Source: Coptis chinensis (lineage: Eukaryota; Streptophyta; Magnoliopsida; Ranunculales; Ranunculaceae). Taken from it: a stretch of 64,000 bases of DNA. Below are positions 1 through 11,551 of the stretch, piece after piece. The position numbers and the translations under genes are program-made. The stretch is from the NCBI GenBank assembly GCA_015680905.1, contig CM027380.1, forward strand, positions 36,882,001-36,946,000. Reading direction: 5' to 3'. Each line of letters begins with the position of its first letter. Within the stretch, counting starts at the first letter, position 1. The notes under the pieces are model-generated. The model did not search any database, had not been told where the DNA came from, and saw nothing but the letters and a program-made list of their open reading frames with translations.

Positions 1-710
1 GCCATCACTAGATCTGTTCCAAAGACCTAGTATTGGATCCATGACTGACGACACGGTAATCTAGTCCAGGACCTGTTCTCAAGCTTATCAGGCCAATTCT
101 AGTGCCCTTATCTATTTTCAGAACAGAGAGTAAGAGTTTTACTGTGGCTTTAGGATCCCTGGGCCATCGTATTTGAACACATGGAACTGTCCAGGGGATA
201 TGATATCGCAGGAGCTGGGGTAATACCTAGAGGAGTTGAGTTATCAGTTACGTTGAACTGCCACCGCCTATTTGGAACCAGTTGGAGTTGGGATAGGACC
301 CACTTGGAGCTGGTTGCACCTATGTCGAGCTTACAGTAGCTGGACTAGATTACTCTAAATCTCTTTACAATAGGTCCCACGTTCTTAACTAGTATTCAGT
401 GTGCAAGTTAGAAGTCCCTCCGATACGTCTTGAGGTGCCTGCATGACAGAATTAAGATTAATACACCTTGTCGAAAAATGCACCACAAGGTTGCAATAAA
501 CCAGTAGGACAGGTATTGCAAATCATCGACTTGGGGGGACATAACTAATGAATTTATGGTACCATCTTTCATTAGAGTTACTGTAGAAATATAAAATACA
601 CTGTTTGTACATGATAGTTTTATTTCTCTTCTTGAAGCCTAGTCCTTCTATAATTGAAAGAACATGTGCCATTAAAGTATTTTTGATCTTAAGCTTCTTA
701 TTCTTTTCAG
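1..710. other. No recognised gene; probable PFP-beta intron or upstream sequence
   Basis: I see no exon that continues the PFP-beta protein upstream of residue block GKFKPVIKK, and no TE ends. The short open frames at 523-817 are not supported by homology; the + frame at 605-817 simply runs through the exon at 711-755. The stretch ends in a good acceptor (ttcttttcag, ending at 710). It may be intron sequence of PFP-beta, with the upstream exons outside the window. Confidence 0.4.
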
Positions 711-3497
711 GTAAGTTCAAGCCTGTGATCAAGAAGGCAATGGTGGAGCTCCAAGGTAAGAGCTGTTTAACATTATCAGTTATATTGACATACCCCCCCA
801 CCAGTAGTTGCAATTAGGATTACCCCCCCATAATAATTGAAATTTGGATTTCCCCCTCAACTTGACAGTCAATAGGAGTCAACCAACAGTTTTCGTCAGT
901 TGACTGGTCAAGGATCATGAATTGTCCTAAATACCTTTTTATGTGGAAATTACGAAATTAGCCATTGACACTGTTTAAAGCCCACAACTCAAAGCCCAAA
1001 ATCGATATTATACACTGTTCAAATCTGGTTTCTCTGATTAGCGCCTACACAAACCAATTACTTACGAATAGAATCACCTCGACAATCACCAATTGTCTCC
1101 CTTGCACATGCATCTCCTTCATTCAAGCAGAGGACCTTTACCTACTTGCATGTACTAACCATTATCAAGAAGAAGGACCATATCGCTATCGATAACTGAA
1201 GTTATCCCATGTGCAATTGTGATAACTGTGGAGTCCAAAAAGTGCTGCCTGAGTGTTTGCTGAATCAAGTTGTCGGTTGCAGTATCAACTGATGCAGTAG
1301 CTTCATCCAACACCAAAACTTTGCTTCTCTTTAGCAGTACTCTTCCAAGACAGACCAATTGTCTTTGACCCATACTCCAATTCTCTCCATTTTCAGTAAC
1401 TGCAACATTCAAACAGCCATCATGTGGTTCACACACTGTAAATACTGGATATTATGAAGTAACTTGGTACACTAAACTGTTCCCACAGGTTTCACACAGA
1501 TTTATGAATTAAAAAGATGTTAGTTGCTCGCTCAAGTGTTCACAGTAATAGAATGATTACATGAATGCATTTAAGGAGAGTAAAGAGCAAACCTGTGGAA
1601 TCAAGTTTTCCTTCTTTTTTTCTTACTTCATTCCCAAGTTGGCACTTATCCAGAGCCTAAAAGATTCATACAAAAATGTATTAATTATGTCGTCATTCAT
1701 GATGAGAGCAACGTCTAGAGACTTGACAGAGTGGTAAAGTACAAGAAAAATGGTTGAACAGGCCAGGCATCACCCATGACCCATGCCTTCCAGGATCTTC
1801 ACCCACATAAAATACTGAAGTACCCCATGAAACTAAAGTTTGTGGAAAACCTACTCGACTATTTTTTAACATTTAGACAGGCTACCACAGAATCGTTTGG
1901 TTAACTTCATTTGGTAACTATAATCTGGTCAAGGAGACAATTAGAGAATAATACACAAAAACAGGAAAACTTCCCATCGTCTTCCCAAGAGTCATATTAA
2001 ATTAAAAGAAAGGGGAAACACACCTCCCAAATTTGTTCATCTGTGTGCTCTTCAAGCGGATCAAGGTTACTACGAACAGTCCCCTCGAACATAGTTGGAT
2101 CTTGAGGTATTATGCTTAATCTAGACCGCAAATCATGCAGTCCAATTGTGGAGATATTAAGACCATCTATCAGTATCTGTCCGGTAGCCACAGGTTCAAC
2201 TATGCGGAATAGTGTCTGAATCAGAGTTGATTTACCACTACCTGTTCTCCCAACAACACCCGTCTTCATTCCTCCAGGAATAGTGCATGTAAGACCTCGC
2301 TATTGTGATGTGGTTTTGATCAAAGTTCATCTAGGTGATTCTATTCGTAAGTAATTGGTTTGTTTAGGTGCTAATCAGATAAACCAGATTTGAACAGTGT
2401 CTAATATCGATTTTGGGCTTTGAGTTGTGGGCTTTGAACAGTGCCAATGGCTAATTTCGTAATTTCCACAGAAAAGGGTATTTAGGACAATTCATGATCT
2501 TTGACCAGTCAACTGACGGAAACTGTTGGTTGACTCCTATTGACTGTCAAGTTGGGGGGGAAATCCTAATTTCAATTATTATGGGGGGGTAATCCTAATT
2601 GCAACTACTGGTGGGGGGGTATATCAATATAACCCTTCCTTTTTTGTGTTTCAAAAGACAGGAATTTGACATAAGTGACTCAGTACTGAATGTTAGATGC
2701 TTCTATGCTGTTTTCTCTTCCATACCAGAAAATTAACCAAATTTATGTATATTAATACAATTCCAGGTGCTCCATTTAAAAAATTTGCATCCATGCGGGG
2801 AGAGTGGGCCATCAAGAACCGATATATCTGCCCAGGTTAGTGTGCATGTGCATGTTTCCGTAGAATAATCTTATTGCATCTTCACCAGTATTCAAGTACT
2901 TGCTGCTGAAGTTGCCTGTTGCTAAAATTTAATTGGTTCACAATCAAAATTTTCATATTGTCAACACAGCCGGTTATAAGATGTAGTTATTTTTATACAC
3001 AATTTGTACAACACGACTCACCTAGAAGATGAATTAAAACCTACGTTTTGTTGATAGGATCTTTCAACGATGGAGATCATCCCCACAGCCTCATGTATAT
3101 ATTTAACGTTTCCAGAAGATGGTTGCAAACAAACTTCTGGACTGTTTAGAAAATTTCAAAATTCCGGTCAAGTTTTGACAAATGACAAGGTTAGGAGTTT
3201 TCAAATGAGCTGAATGTTTGTGGAGATGGTCTTTAAGTGTAGTAGATCACATCCACAAAACATCAGCCCTTGGGGGGTGTTGTATAAAGTGTGTGGTATA
3301 TTGACCCTAATATTCCTTTAATTTAATTGACCTAACACGGAGTCTTAAAATTTAATGTTTTTTAATTTGTTTTGGAGTTTCGCATTGAGATTGCTGAACA
3401 GATGGTTGTTCCTGTAACAGGTCCCATTCAGTTTAATGGACCAGCATCCAATGACATCAACCACACTCTTTTGCTGGAGCTTGGAGTAGAAGCTTAA
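711..3497 (+). CDS. PFP-BETA: PPi-dependent fructose-6-phosphate 1-phosphotransferase beta subunit, last three exons
   Basis: PFP-beta is the catalytic subunit of the cytosolic enzyme that interconverts fructose 6-phosphate and fructose 1,6-bisphosphate with pyrophosphate. Three exons are visible: 711-755, 2767-2835 and 3421-3497 (stop TAA 3495-3497). All have AG/GT borders and a consistent codon phase, each junction splitting a glycine codon. Together they read [34 protein letters not shown] and [12 protein letters not shown]...[11 protein letters not shown], which is the C-terminus of plant PFP-beta as I know it. The first intron is enlarged by a Pack-MULE-like insertion. The alpha subunit ends differently, so beta is preferred. 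Some residues (RGEW, RYICPG, GPASND) differ from the usual REEW, RYISPG and GPxSD, so this copy may be diverging. Earlier exons are not in the window, and I cannot tell whether the gene is intact upstream. Confidence 0.85.
779..1080 (+). repeat. Left terminal inverted repeat of the Pack-MULE
   Basis: Nearly the reverse complement of 2333-2633 over its whole length, including the C-rich blocks near 791-798 and 824-831 and the motif caaccaacagtt near 880. A few single-base differences are visible. Confidence 0.85.
1190..2320 (-). pseudogene. Captured ABCC (MRP)-type transporter fragment, second nucleotide-binding domain
   Basis: Three exons can be read on the - strand. 2024 to about 2320 gives [19 protein letters not shown] (Walker A), the Q-loop [20 protein letters not shown] and EQIWEV. 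1593-1656 gives [19 protein letters not shown]. About 1190-1435 gives the ABC signature (S-M-G-Q-R-Q), Walker [13 protein letters not shown] and the H-loop region VITIAHGIT. Both introns keep GT/AG borders, so the fragment was copied as DNA and not from mRNA. Intact family members have AHRIT at the H-loop; here it is AHGIT. Only NBD2 is present: no membrane domains and no N-terminal half. It cannot make a working transporter but could yield a chimeric or antisense transcript within the PFP-beta intron. Confidence 0.85.
2333..2633 (-). repeat. Right terminal inverted repeat of the Pack-MULE
   Basis: Inverted partner of 779-1080. The G-rich blocks at 2557-2563, 2583-2589 and 2613-2619 mirror the C-rich blocks of the left repeat. 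Confidence 0.85.
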
Positions 3498-5185
3498 AAC
3501 CATGTAGCAGAAACAAATTTGCTGAAGAAAATTGTGCAGAGAAATTTTGAATAATTCTGAGCTTATTGATTGTCTGCAAATTGACCAAGGATGAATGGGT
3601 CAGGAAGTCTTTTTAGTATTATAAGAACAAAAAGAAAGTGCTTGAGCATAGACGACTCATTGTTCAGTGTTGTTGCCCATTAAGAATGATCTGTGAAGTA
3701 GGTACTTGGTAGGTTCATTTGTGATCTGAGCTAAGAGGTGATAATTATGTTTTTTTTTGCATTTTCCAGTGAATGAGTTGGGTTTTCCCTTTGTTTTTGT
3801 TATATTTTTTTTGTTTTGTTTTGTTTTTACCTAATTATTTTGTCAAAGATATTCATAGTTGCATGCAGTGGTCCATTCTGATTGTCTGGTGTAACTTCCC
3901 GGTTTATTATAGAAGATACAATTGAAAGGTACTTGTGGAAAGATGGAGCAGTACATGTTTTCCTACAAATCGTGAGTGCGTGGTCCGTTTTTTTGAGGTT
4001 GCTCTTAATGACACACTGATGATATTTGGATTTTGAATTCAGCACTTGTAAATTTAGTAAAATCATTAAGGATTCTGAATCTGAGTTTAGTCGTTATATC
4101 TGAGTTCAGACTGAAACGAAGCGTCACTATGCTTTGTCTATCTCCTGAGAATTTGGTGCCGCAACTAAATCAAAGATTCTAGCACAACCACGTCACTTAG
4201 AATGCACTATAGGCGTGTCACTGATTTTTCGTAACACAAAGATTCACGATGGCATTGCATCCAATATCCGAAGCCTTAGGGAGCAGATAACATGGCCAAG
4301 CGGAAATATATATATATACTAGCTTATAAGTCCGTGCATACGCACTGGCTCTTTTGAAAACATGTATATTTTTTTTAGAAAATTGGGACTACCGTTTTAG
4401 TCGTTAACCTGTTTTAATTTTCTAACAAATTATTTTTAATGAAGTTTTAATTAAGTTTTAATTGGAAGAGACATTCTGTTTTAATAGGAGAAAAATTCTC
4501 ACTTTAATTAAAAGTGCTAGAATTTGTTTTAATAGGAGAATAATTTTCGTTTTCAAATAGGAGATAAATTTATGTTTTAATAGGAGATGATCTTGAATTT
4601 TAATAGAGCTTGAAAAATACTTTTTATAGAAATTTTAATATTAAAATATAGATTAGGTAGGCCGGGTGGGATTTAAAAGAAGAAAAGCCCATTAAACAAA
4701 ACCGTGTAATTGAAATCCTAGGATCCAAGGGGCTCTCGGTCCATAATTCATAATTTATAACGTTGCCAAACTAGCCAACTACCTTCTCACTGTTTTTCTG
4801 AGTTGTCTTAAATGACCACAAGTTTTCTTAAAGGCTTCATATAACACTTATATTTTGATAAAAAATATGTTGTTGAGTTACATCATTTTCTTATTTCATT
4901 ACAGCTTATGATTGGAACTTTTATCAATCTAACATAAAAGTAGGACAAGTTGCATTTTCACAAAAAACACATTAGTCATTGGAGGCAAAATACCCTATCA
5001 TAATTTTTGTTTGGTTTCAACCACAATACAAAATTTTGGTTATTGTTACTCACTTCCTCGCCCTCCTTCCTCGAACCAAATCACCCATCAGATCAGTATT
5101 ACATATTCAATTTCCTCTAATATCTCATTCTGTAAAAATTATCAAACCCATTGAGTCTGAAATAGGGTATGTATGATTGTATGAT
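3498..5185. other. PFP-beta 3' region and intergenic DNA
   Basis: From 3498 to roughly 3850 the sequence is T-rich and probably the 3' UTR and terminator zone of PFP-beta. Around 4310-4660 lies a repeat-like stretch with iterated 'ttttaatagga' motifs, beginning near a short TA run (4306-4319). It may be a decayed non-autonomous transposon, but I cannot define ends. No supported gene is seen on either strand. Confidence 0.45.
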
Positions 5186-5280
5186 ACTTATTAATTGAGC
5201 GGAACGAACGTTTTTGGGAAGGGTGGGGGTACGTGGCCCAAAATGTAGTTTGGTAGGTTTCTGTCTGTCTGTCCTGAATC

Positions 5281-5440
5281 TTTCGCCTTCCCTCTCTCTC
5301 TCCCTCTCCCTTCTTCACTCTCCGCCACTCTCCCTCTCCGCTCTCCCTCTCCCTCCTTCACTTCCCAACTCTCTATCTCTCCCCACCCACAAACCCATCT
5401 CTCCCTCTCTCTTCTCCACCCTCCGCTCACGCCCCCACTG
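5281..5440 (+). repeat. CT-rich (CTCTCC/CTCTCT) tract upstream of a gene
   Basis: About 160 bp made almost wholly of CTC, TCT and CCT. Such pyrimidine tracts are common in plant promoters and 5' leaders. It lies about 260 bp upstream of the ATG at 5701. Open frames on both strands here are low-complexity artefacts. Confidence 0.8.
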
Positions 5441-5628
5441 CTTGCAATTATCTAGTTTTATATACTCTCCTACATTGAACTTGCATGATAAAGAAAGAAA
5501 ATGATGATAATATCTGGTGTGAAATTGCACTCTTGGATTTTAACCCTTGGACATTTCAATGAACTCGAGATTTTGAACCATGTGTGGGACCAAGTCATGA
5601 GATTGGAACGTTGGTAGTTATAAACACT

Positions 5629-5635
5629 TCAAAAA
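5629..5635 (+). promoter_or_regulatory. Probable TATA box of the coiled-coil gene
   Basis: TATAAAC lies 72 bp upstream of the ATG at 5701, in a region otherwise like a plant core promoter. Transcription would start near 5660, leaving a leader of about 40 nt. Inferred from position and motif only. Confidence 0.5.
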
Positions 5636-5785
5636 CTCTCGTTTACAAGCTCCTGAAAACACAAAACACAACTAGTCGTTACTCTCTCTCCCACTCTCTA
5701 ATGGCAACAGTTTCATCACCATCTTCACTTACAAAGGTACTACTGCACTTCTCAAACTACTTTAACTACTAGCTTTAGTAGTACC

Positions 5786-6134
5786 TGTTGGAGCTCTAAA
5801 GGCACACTCATTATCTCTCCTTCTTTCCTAGGTCTAGCCTCTCTAGTTTTGCCCAAAGTCCCCTTTCTCTCTCTCCCACTGTTCTTTTTACACACACTAG
5901 TCTCCTATCGCAGTCGTACACCTGTCCTCTCATCCCTCGCTTCCCTTTCCTCCACGTGTAGGGTTACTACCGTGTACATGCGTGACCGCGGACTGATATT
6001 GTGCACCTAAGTTCTCCGCATATCTTACCTCGGCCCATCCCAATGTCGATCCCCTACTCCTCAGCTTGCACTATCATAGCTTGCATCAGGTCGCATCACC
6101 CTTCATCCTCTATGCCATAAATCCTACCACCATA
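5786..6134 (-). repeat. 3' LTR of Tat element I
   Basis: 349 bp, TGTTGGAGC...CACCATA on the + strand. It matches 15061-15389 throughout, with small indels and substitutions. Preceded by the TSD copy GTACC. Confidence 0.92.
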
Positions 6135-6676
6135 GAAGCCCTTTCTCAATTCTATGGACCTATATGGGCCCGGGGTCGAGAATAGCAGTTCCTTCCTTGC
6201 CGTGGCACCCAGCCGCCCTTTTTCTGATCCTTCATCGATACGCGTGCGTTACAATGAGTAATCATCACGCGCGTCTTTTCACTGACCCTTCGTACTCTGC
6301 GCCTCCACGTGCCACCCATCCGCTGGATCGTCTGCCGACTCTTCAGTTTCCTCACCCCAAAGATTTTACCTTCCTATCCTTCCCCCTTTTAAAATCCCGC
6401 TCGTTCCTTTTCCTTCCCTCACTTCACTTCGTTTTTCTTCAAACACCCACACCTCTCTCTCCAACAACTCCTCCACTTCCCACTCACTCCGAATTACTTG
6501 TTCCGTCGGTATTTGCTACGATCCAGATTTTATACACTGGGATTCCGATTCAGGTGTGTTTTCTTGGTCTTTCTTCCCTTTGTCTTAGTGATTTTCTTTG
6601 CCTCTTTCTTTTTCTTTGCATAATAACTGCTGGTGTCTTCTTCTTTCTTCAAATATATGTTCATCTTCCCCTTTCG

Positions 6677-8914
6677 ATGTCGACAACGGCTTCCGAGAAC
6701 TCCTCCTCTTCCCAATCTACTGAGGTGGCCTCTCCACCTCCTGTGGCTACTGTTGTGGCCCCGTCCATATCTAGACGATTCATTCCTCCCTTGCCGCCCC
6801 TATCCCACTATCGTAGACCTGATTTGGATGCGATTAGGGCTGCATATGGTATCCCCTCTAATATTATTATAGAGCACGTGCCATCTGTCACCCACTACCC
6901 GCATTTAGTTCCCCTGCGCCCGGGGTATCTGGTAGTTTTTGTAGGTCAGATTGTTGCCGGACTGCGGCTTCCACTCACCGTCTTAGACGTTGAAGTGTGT
7001 AACCACTTCAATATCCCTCCATGCCAACGTATTGGAAATTTCTGGAGACTGATGTATGCTGCGAACTACTATAATAAATCCAGTAGTCCCAAATTGACAT
7101 ACCGCGATATTGTCTTCCACTACTTCATAAAGACGAGCACCAAGGACGTCAGTGTGGGGTATCAATCCTTTTGTGTCCGCCCGAAAAATAAATCCTTTGT
7201 ACTCTGCATCACCACCTCCGATAAACAATGGCATCACTACCCGTTATATGTATCTGGGAATTTCTTGCCCATGGACCTCCCATCCGGGTTGACACTTAAC
7301 CATCTTGCCTTTCAATCCAGTGGTGAGTCTCACTACAACCTCTTTTCCTCTTGCATTTAATGCGCAATAATAACATTTTCTTGGTTGTCTTTCCTTGCAG
7401 GTTGGCGGCCTAATTCAAAATCTCAACTATACTCAGGGACCATCTGTCCCGTTTTCGACAGACTTTGCGCTCTCAGTTCAGCTCAAGCTAACTATCTGAA
7501 CCTCCATCCCACCATATGCACACCTTTGTTAGAGGCCCCGTCACTCCACAACTTCGCGGGCTTTTCCGCTCCCTTTTACCGTCCTCCTCCCCCCAAGGAA
7601 AGAAAACCCCGAGCTTCACCTCCTTCCCGGAAACGTTCCAGACACCATACCTCCCATCGCCATTCATGCCATGACTCCTCTCATTCCTACACTACCCTCG
7701 CATCCAGTGAAGCCCTTTCCCCCTGTGCTCCAGAAAACCCTCCCTCCTACAAGTCCATTTCCACCTGGGAAGACCAGTATACCCCTCCAATCTCTCCCTC
7801 TGCAGATATGGATGTCACAAATATGAAGCTGTTTGACAGCGATGATGATAATGATAAAGTAATGAAGATCTCTCCCACCGCGGTGGGCAATCCGGTCGAT
7901 GGGCCACCCAGTAAGCGATCGAGGACCAATGTGTCTGAGGAACCCGCTCCCATCGTCCGGGCTGCTGCACCTGAGGTCCCCACTGAGCTTGCCCGTCGGC
8001 CAGGCATGGAAACAACCCTCCCCACTGACCAAGATATTGCCCCTGCTATGTTTGCCCCAAATTTTAAGGTGTGCAACGGTAAAGTAATTAAATATCGCAG
8101 ACTCGGCTCTCGACAACCCTGTTGTGGCCTCCTCTCTCTTCTACGGTTCTCATTTGCCGAAAGATATGGCCTATGCGGAAGGCAGCACCTTTGATCTCCA
8201 TTGTACTTCGTTGTACACTAACTGGGAGAAGGTACCCCCGCCCTTGTTCCTTCCTCTTTCATTTCTGATCTGTTGTCCTTCTTGCTTTTAGGTGAGCCTC
8301 GACATCTCCTACATGATCCACGGTCTCTTTAGTGCTCGGACCAAGGTGGATTCTCTGGAGAAAGAATCCAGCAGCCCTAATGGCTTGAGAGCCACTTGTG
8401 CCCGACTTCAGCAGGAGTTAGAAGCTGCGGATCTAGCCAAAACCCAGGCCCAGGACGAACTGAAGACTGTTGAAGTCAACCACCAGTTATACATGGATAC
8501 GGTCAATGAACGCTTTTAAGTCATCGGTACATTACCACACTACTCCAAAGACACCGATCCGCCTCGATGCTCTTGCTCTGCTGCAAAGATCGCCAATATC
8601 AGGCCCTTTTAGAGCAACACACAACGGATATGGTCACTCTTCAAAGCCGCTTCAAAGCTCTGGCCGACAAGCGGGTGGCCAAGAAACTTCAGGAATAACA
8701 AGATCGGCTTATCAAAGAGGGCCGCCTCCTGCCCGAGAAGCTGTCCACCCCTGCTGAGGTGGCTGGGGAAGAGCATCCTGAATATGTTGCGAGTACTGAG
8801 GTATCAACTGGAGCTGAGGAGAACCCTGAAGCCGCTGCAGAAGCCATCATCCCTAAAACAACAATTACCACTGCAGACCCGACCTTTACGGAGCCCCCCT
8901 CCGACACACTCTAA
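6677..8914 (+). CDS. Antisense additional gene of Tat element I (function unknown)
   Basis: This gene runs opposite to gag-pol between integrase and the 3' LTR. Exon 1 runs from ATG 6677 to 7322. Exon 2 starts at 7401 after ttccttgcag and runs to 8231. Exon 3 starts at 8292 (VSLDISYMIHGL). The last readable block ends DPTFTEPPSDTL with TAA at 8912-8914. The N-terminus is Ser/Pro-rich, then comes a globular domain (PGYLVVFVGQI, GNFWRLMYAANYY, DIVFHYFIK), a basic Pro/Ser/Arg-rich region, and a C-terminal coiled coil (ARLQQELEAADLAKTQAQDE). One frameshift near 8100 and stops near 8517 and 8696 break this copy. A TATA-like ttttaaaa (6387-6394) and a leader donor (CAG|GTGTGT, 6551-6559) lie upstream. 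The globular domain resembles that at 55441-55752. Antisense ORFs are known in Tat elements; their role is not. Confidence 0.7.
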
Positions 8915-9379
8915 AACAGTGATTATGGTTTTTGGATTTGAAAGAAACTTTGTCTCCCGTTAACCCTCAACGGGCTCACGTTGTTAAGTTTATGACATTC
9001 TCTATGTTTTGTATGCCATGTATTTGACACTATGGATATTTTCTTTCCTTTCCCATGCCTCCGTTGCATCTTTTGCTGCTCCTGTTCTCATGTAATCAAA
9101 TATTAATCTCTCTTACAATCTGTATGCTCTTTCTCTCCCTGCACACTAGTTTGAGATAATCTCCTTTATATTTTGTTTTTGTTTCCCCATTGTCTCTTCC
9201 TCCTAAGGCAGCCTCCTAGGGCAATTCTTTTGGCTTACGACTCAGTTTGGTGGCAACTCCCACCGCGGTCCCTCTGAGACTAGTGACCCGGCTGGGAGAA
9301 ACATCTCGCCATTCCTCGGAGGCCAACGAGCCTGCTGGGGGACACTCTATTCGCCCCTATGTTTGATTCGGACTCTCTG

Positions 9380-9600
9380 TCCACGAAGGGCTCCTCCCCG
9401 CCCCGCTATCTCTTTGAGGCTAGTGAGCCTGCTATGGGGCAACTCTCTTTGCCCCTCTATCTGTGAAGGGCTCCTCCCCCCTGCTATCTCTTTGAGGCTA
9501 ATGAGCTTGATGTGGGGCAACTCTCTTTGCCCCTAAGTTTGATTCGGACCCTCTATCCGCGAAGGGCTCCCCCCCCCCCATTTGTCTCTCGGCCGATGAG
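9380..9600. repeat. Tandem repeat between integrase and antisense gene of element I
   Basis: Imperfect units beginning gggctcc at 9388, 9468 and 9564 (spacing 80 and 96 bp), each with ctatctctttgaggcta and ggggcaactctctttgcccc. Looser related units extend left to about 9230. Tat elements are known for hypervariable tandem repeats in this position. Confidence 0.75.
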
Positions 9601-9702
9601 CCTTGCCCATAAGTTTGATTCGCCTTGTTAATTTTTCAAAAGTACCATTGTATTATATATGTGCAAACAGCCCCAGTCCTTGGCCCTGGACTAGTGCCCC
9701 AT

Positions 9703-10640
9703 TTAAACATAAAACTTTTTCAACATTCTTATATTCCAAGGCCTCTCTATCAACTTCCCTTCCATGGTTCGCATCTTGTAGGTGCCCGCCCCTCCGACAT
9801 CCACCACCGTGTAGGGTCCCTCCCAATTTGGTCCCAGCTTTCCGTTGTTTACTTTTTTGGTGCTTGGAGCCACTCTGCGGAGTACCAGGTCTCCCACTTG
9901 AAATTTCCGCGGCTTCAACCTTTTGCTGTACTGCCTTTGTAAGCGCTGGTGATACTCCTCTAATCTGACACGCGCTGTGTCCCTCCTCTCCTCAGCCAAG
10001 TTCAAATATCTAGACAGTATGCCCCAGTTTAATCCCCCTTCCACAGCCTTAGTGCGGGTCATGGATGCCACCATCTCCGATGGGATCACTACTTCCATGT
10101 CGTATGCTAACGAGAGTGGAGTCTCTCTAGTCGAGGTTTGCGGTGTGGTCCGATAAGCCCAGAGCACATGACTCAGTTCATCGGCCCAGTCCCCTTTTCT
10201 ATCTTCTAACTTTCGTTTGAGATTATTCATTATGGTCTTGTTAGATGATTCGGCCTATCCATTCCCCTCAGGATTATAGGGAGCCGAGAATCCCTATTTC
10301 ACATTATAAGCCTGCAAGAACCCTTGTACCTTTGACCCCGTGAACTGTGTTCCATTGTCCGCTATGATGGAGTGCGGTAATCCAAATTAAACCTGCATAT
10401 GATGTTTTCCCATAGAAACTTAATCACTTGCTCCTCCTTGACCTGCTGCAAGGCCACTGCCTCTATCCATTTGGTAAAATAGTTGGTATCGGATAGCATG
10501 AATCTTCTCTTTCTGCTGGCCATAGGCAATGGTCCCACAATGTCCATGGCCCACATAGCGAACGGCCACAGACTCAACACATTGTGCAGCGGCTCCACTA
10601 GTGCAAATATTAACTGAGAAAACCTCTAACACTTTCCACA
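9703..10640 (-). pseudogene. Integrase of Tat element I (broken)
   Basis: The - strand frames 10362-10598 and 9703-10230 give the integrase core (WAMDIVGPLP, YFTKWIEAVAL) and the C-terminal part (DELSHVLWAYRTTPQTSTRETP, GDLVLRRV, LGPNWEGPYTV, ending RPWNIRMLKKFYV). The frame is broken between them, over the region where the rest of the catalytic core should lie. A functional integrase is unlikely from this copy. Confidence 0.85.
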
Positions 10641-10889
10641 CTTCTTAGCAAACTCTACTGCGTCCATTTTCATATGAGGCCAGAAATACCCCTTCGTCGA
10701 TGGGCGATGATGCGGTAGTCCTTCTGCGAGTGACTCCTACGCCTCCCGCGATGCAACTCTGCCGATTACCTCACGGCGGTCCGTCCCAAGCATCTCAACA
10801 GCGGTTCATCGAAATTCTTTCGGTACATCTCCCCTTCTATCAATGTGTACCTCCGCGAAGTCTGCTCCAATCTTCTCCTTTCTTTCTTA

Positions 10890-11551
10890 TCAACCACTTC
10901 TCCTCCGGATAGAAAATGTTTGATTGGGTTCATCCATCCTCCCGCTCCTTCCGTGGTCTGGCATATATCTTCCCCCTTCTCGATACTCAATTTCTCCATC
11001 CACTTTACCCTTATGGTTCTCTCTTCTGACGCTGGTATTGCGACCCAAATGTATGAACCTGATCTTTTCGAACTTCGCCGCTCTGCTATGTACAATTTCC
11101 AAATATCTTGACATTCGCGCACATCTAGCAACAAAACCTCCGTTTACTTGGCACACCACCAAATTTGAATCCGAGTATATCGTCAACTTGTGCACCCCCA
11201 AATCCTCTGTCATTCCTAACCTTGGCCCGCTATCACCGCCTCGTATTCTGATTTATTGTTGGTTGCTGCAAACCCCAACTTCATTGACAACTCAATCCTG
11301 TCGTTATCAGGAGTGACCACTACTACGCCTATTCCATTGCATGCGTCTGTGGCCGAACTGTCCGAGAATACTCTCCATCCATTTCGCTTATCCCAGGGAT
11401 CTAGCAAGTCTGGCTCACCCTCACACTCAGGCTCCATGACCATCTCCTCTCCCCACGTAGGATCCTCCGCTGGGAACTCTGCCAAAAACTTAGTCACTGC
11501 CTGTGCTTTCTCCGCAGTCCTTATTTGATATTGAACTTCATAAGAGCTCAA
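10890..11551 (-). pseudogene. Second (archaeal-like) RNase H domain of Tat element I
   Basis: 11216-11551 reads WRVFSDSSATDACNGIGVVVV and NNKSEYEAVIAG; 10890-11213 continues LGVHKLTIYSDSNLVVCQVNG. This is a second RNase H fold downstream of the retroviral-type one, as known for Tat elements. The frame changes near 11215, and the first acidic motif is FSDSS where active copies usually have a D-G-S-type motif. The downstream zinc-finger part of integrase merges into frameshifted sequence. Confidence 0.8.

Larger units (their letters stand above)
779..2633. mobile_element. Pack-MULE-like transposon carrying ABC transporter fragments
   Basis: Two inverted copies of about 300 bp (779-1080 and 2333-2633) bound a 1.25-kb centre. 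The outer ends match as gttatattga followed by a run of cytosines, then a second run about 30 bp further in. The inner ends match as gaatcacct. The centre contains exons and introns of an ABCC-type transporter on the - strand and no transposase. Long TIRs plus captured host gene pieces, introns included, is the pattern known for Pack-MULEs. I could not find the 9-bp target duplication expected for Mutator elements, so the exact ends and the superfamily are inferred. The element sits inside an intron of PFP-beta. Confidence 0.75.

Noticed and set aside
4306..4660. Repeat-like stretch after a TA run, considered as a Helitron or MITE
   Set aside because: No TIRs, TSD or 3' hairpin could be fixed; left as unassigned.
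5191..5530. Long open frames on both strands rich in Ser/Leu/Pro or Arg/Glu
   Set aside because: They come from the CT-rich tract; low-complexity composition and no homology.
7664..8116. 150-codon - strand frame opposite the antisense gene of element I
   Set aside because: Shadow of the + strand coding exon; the + strand has splice sites and domain structure.
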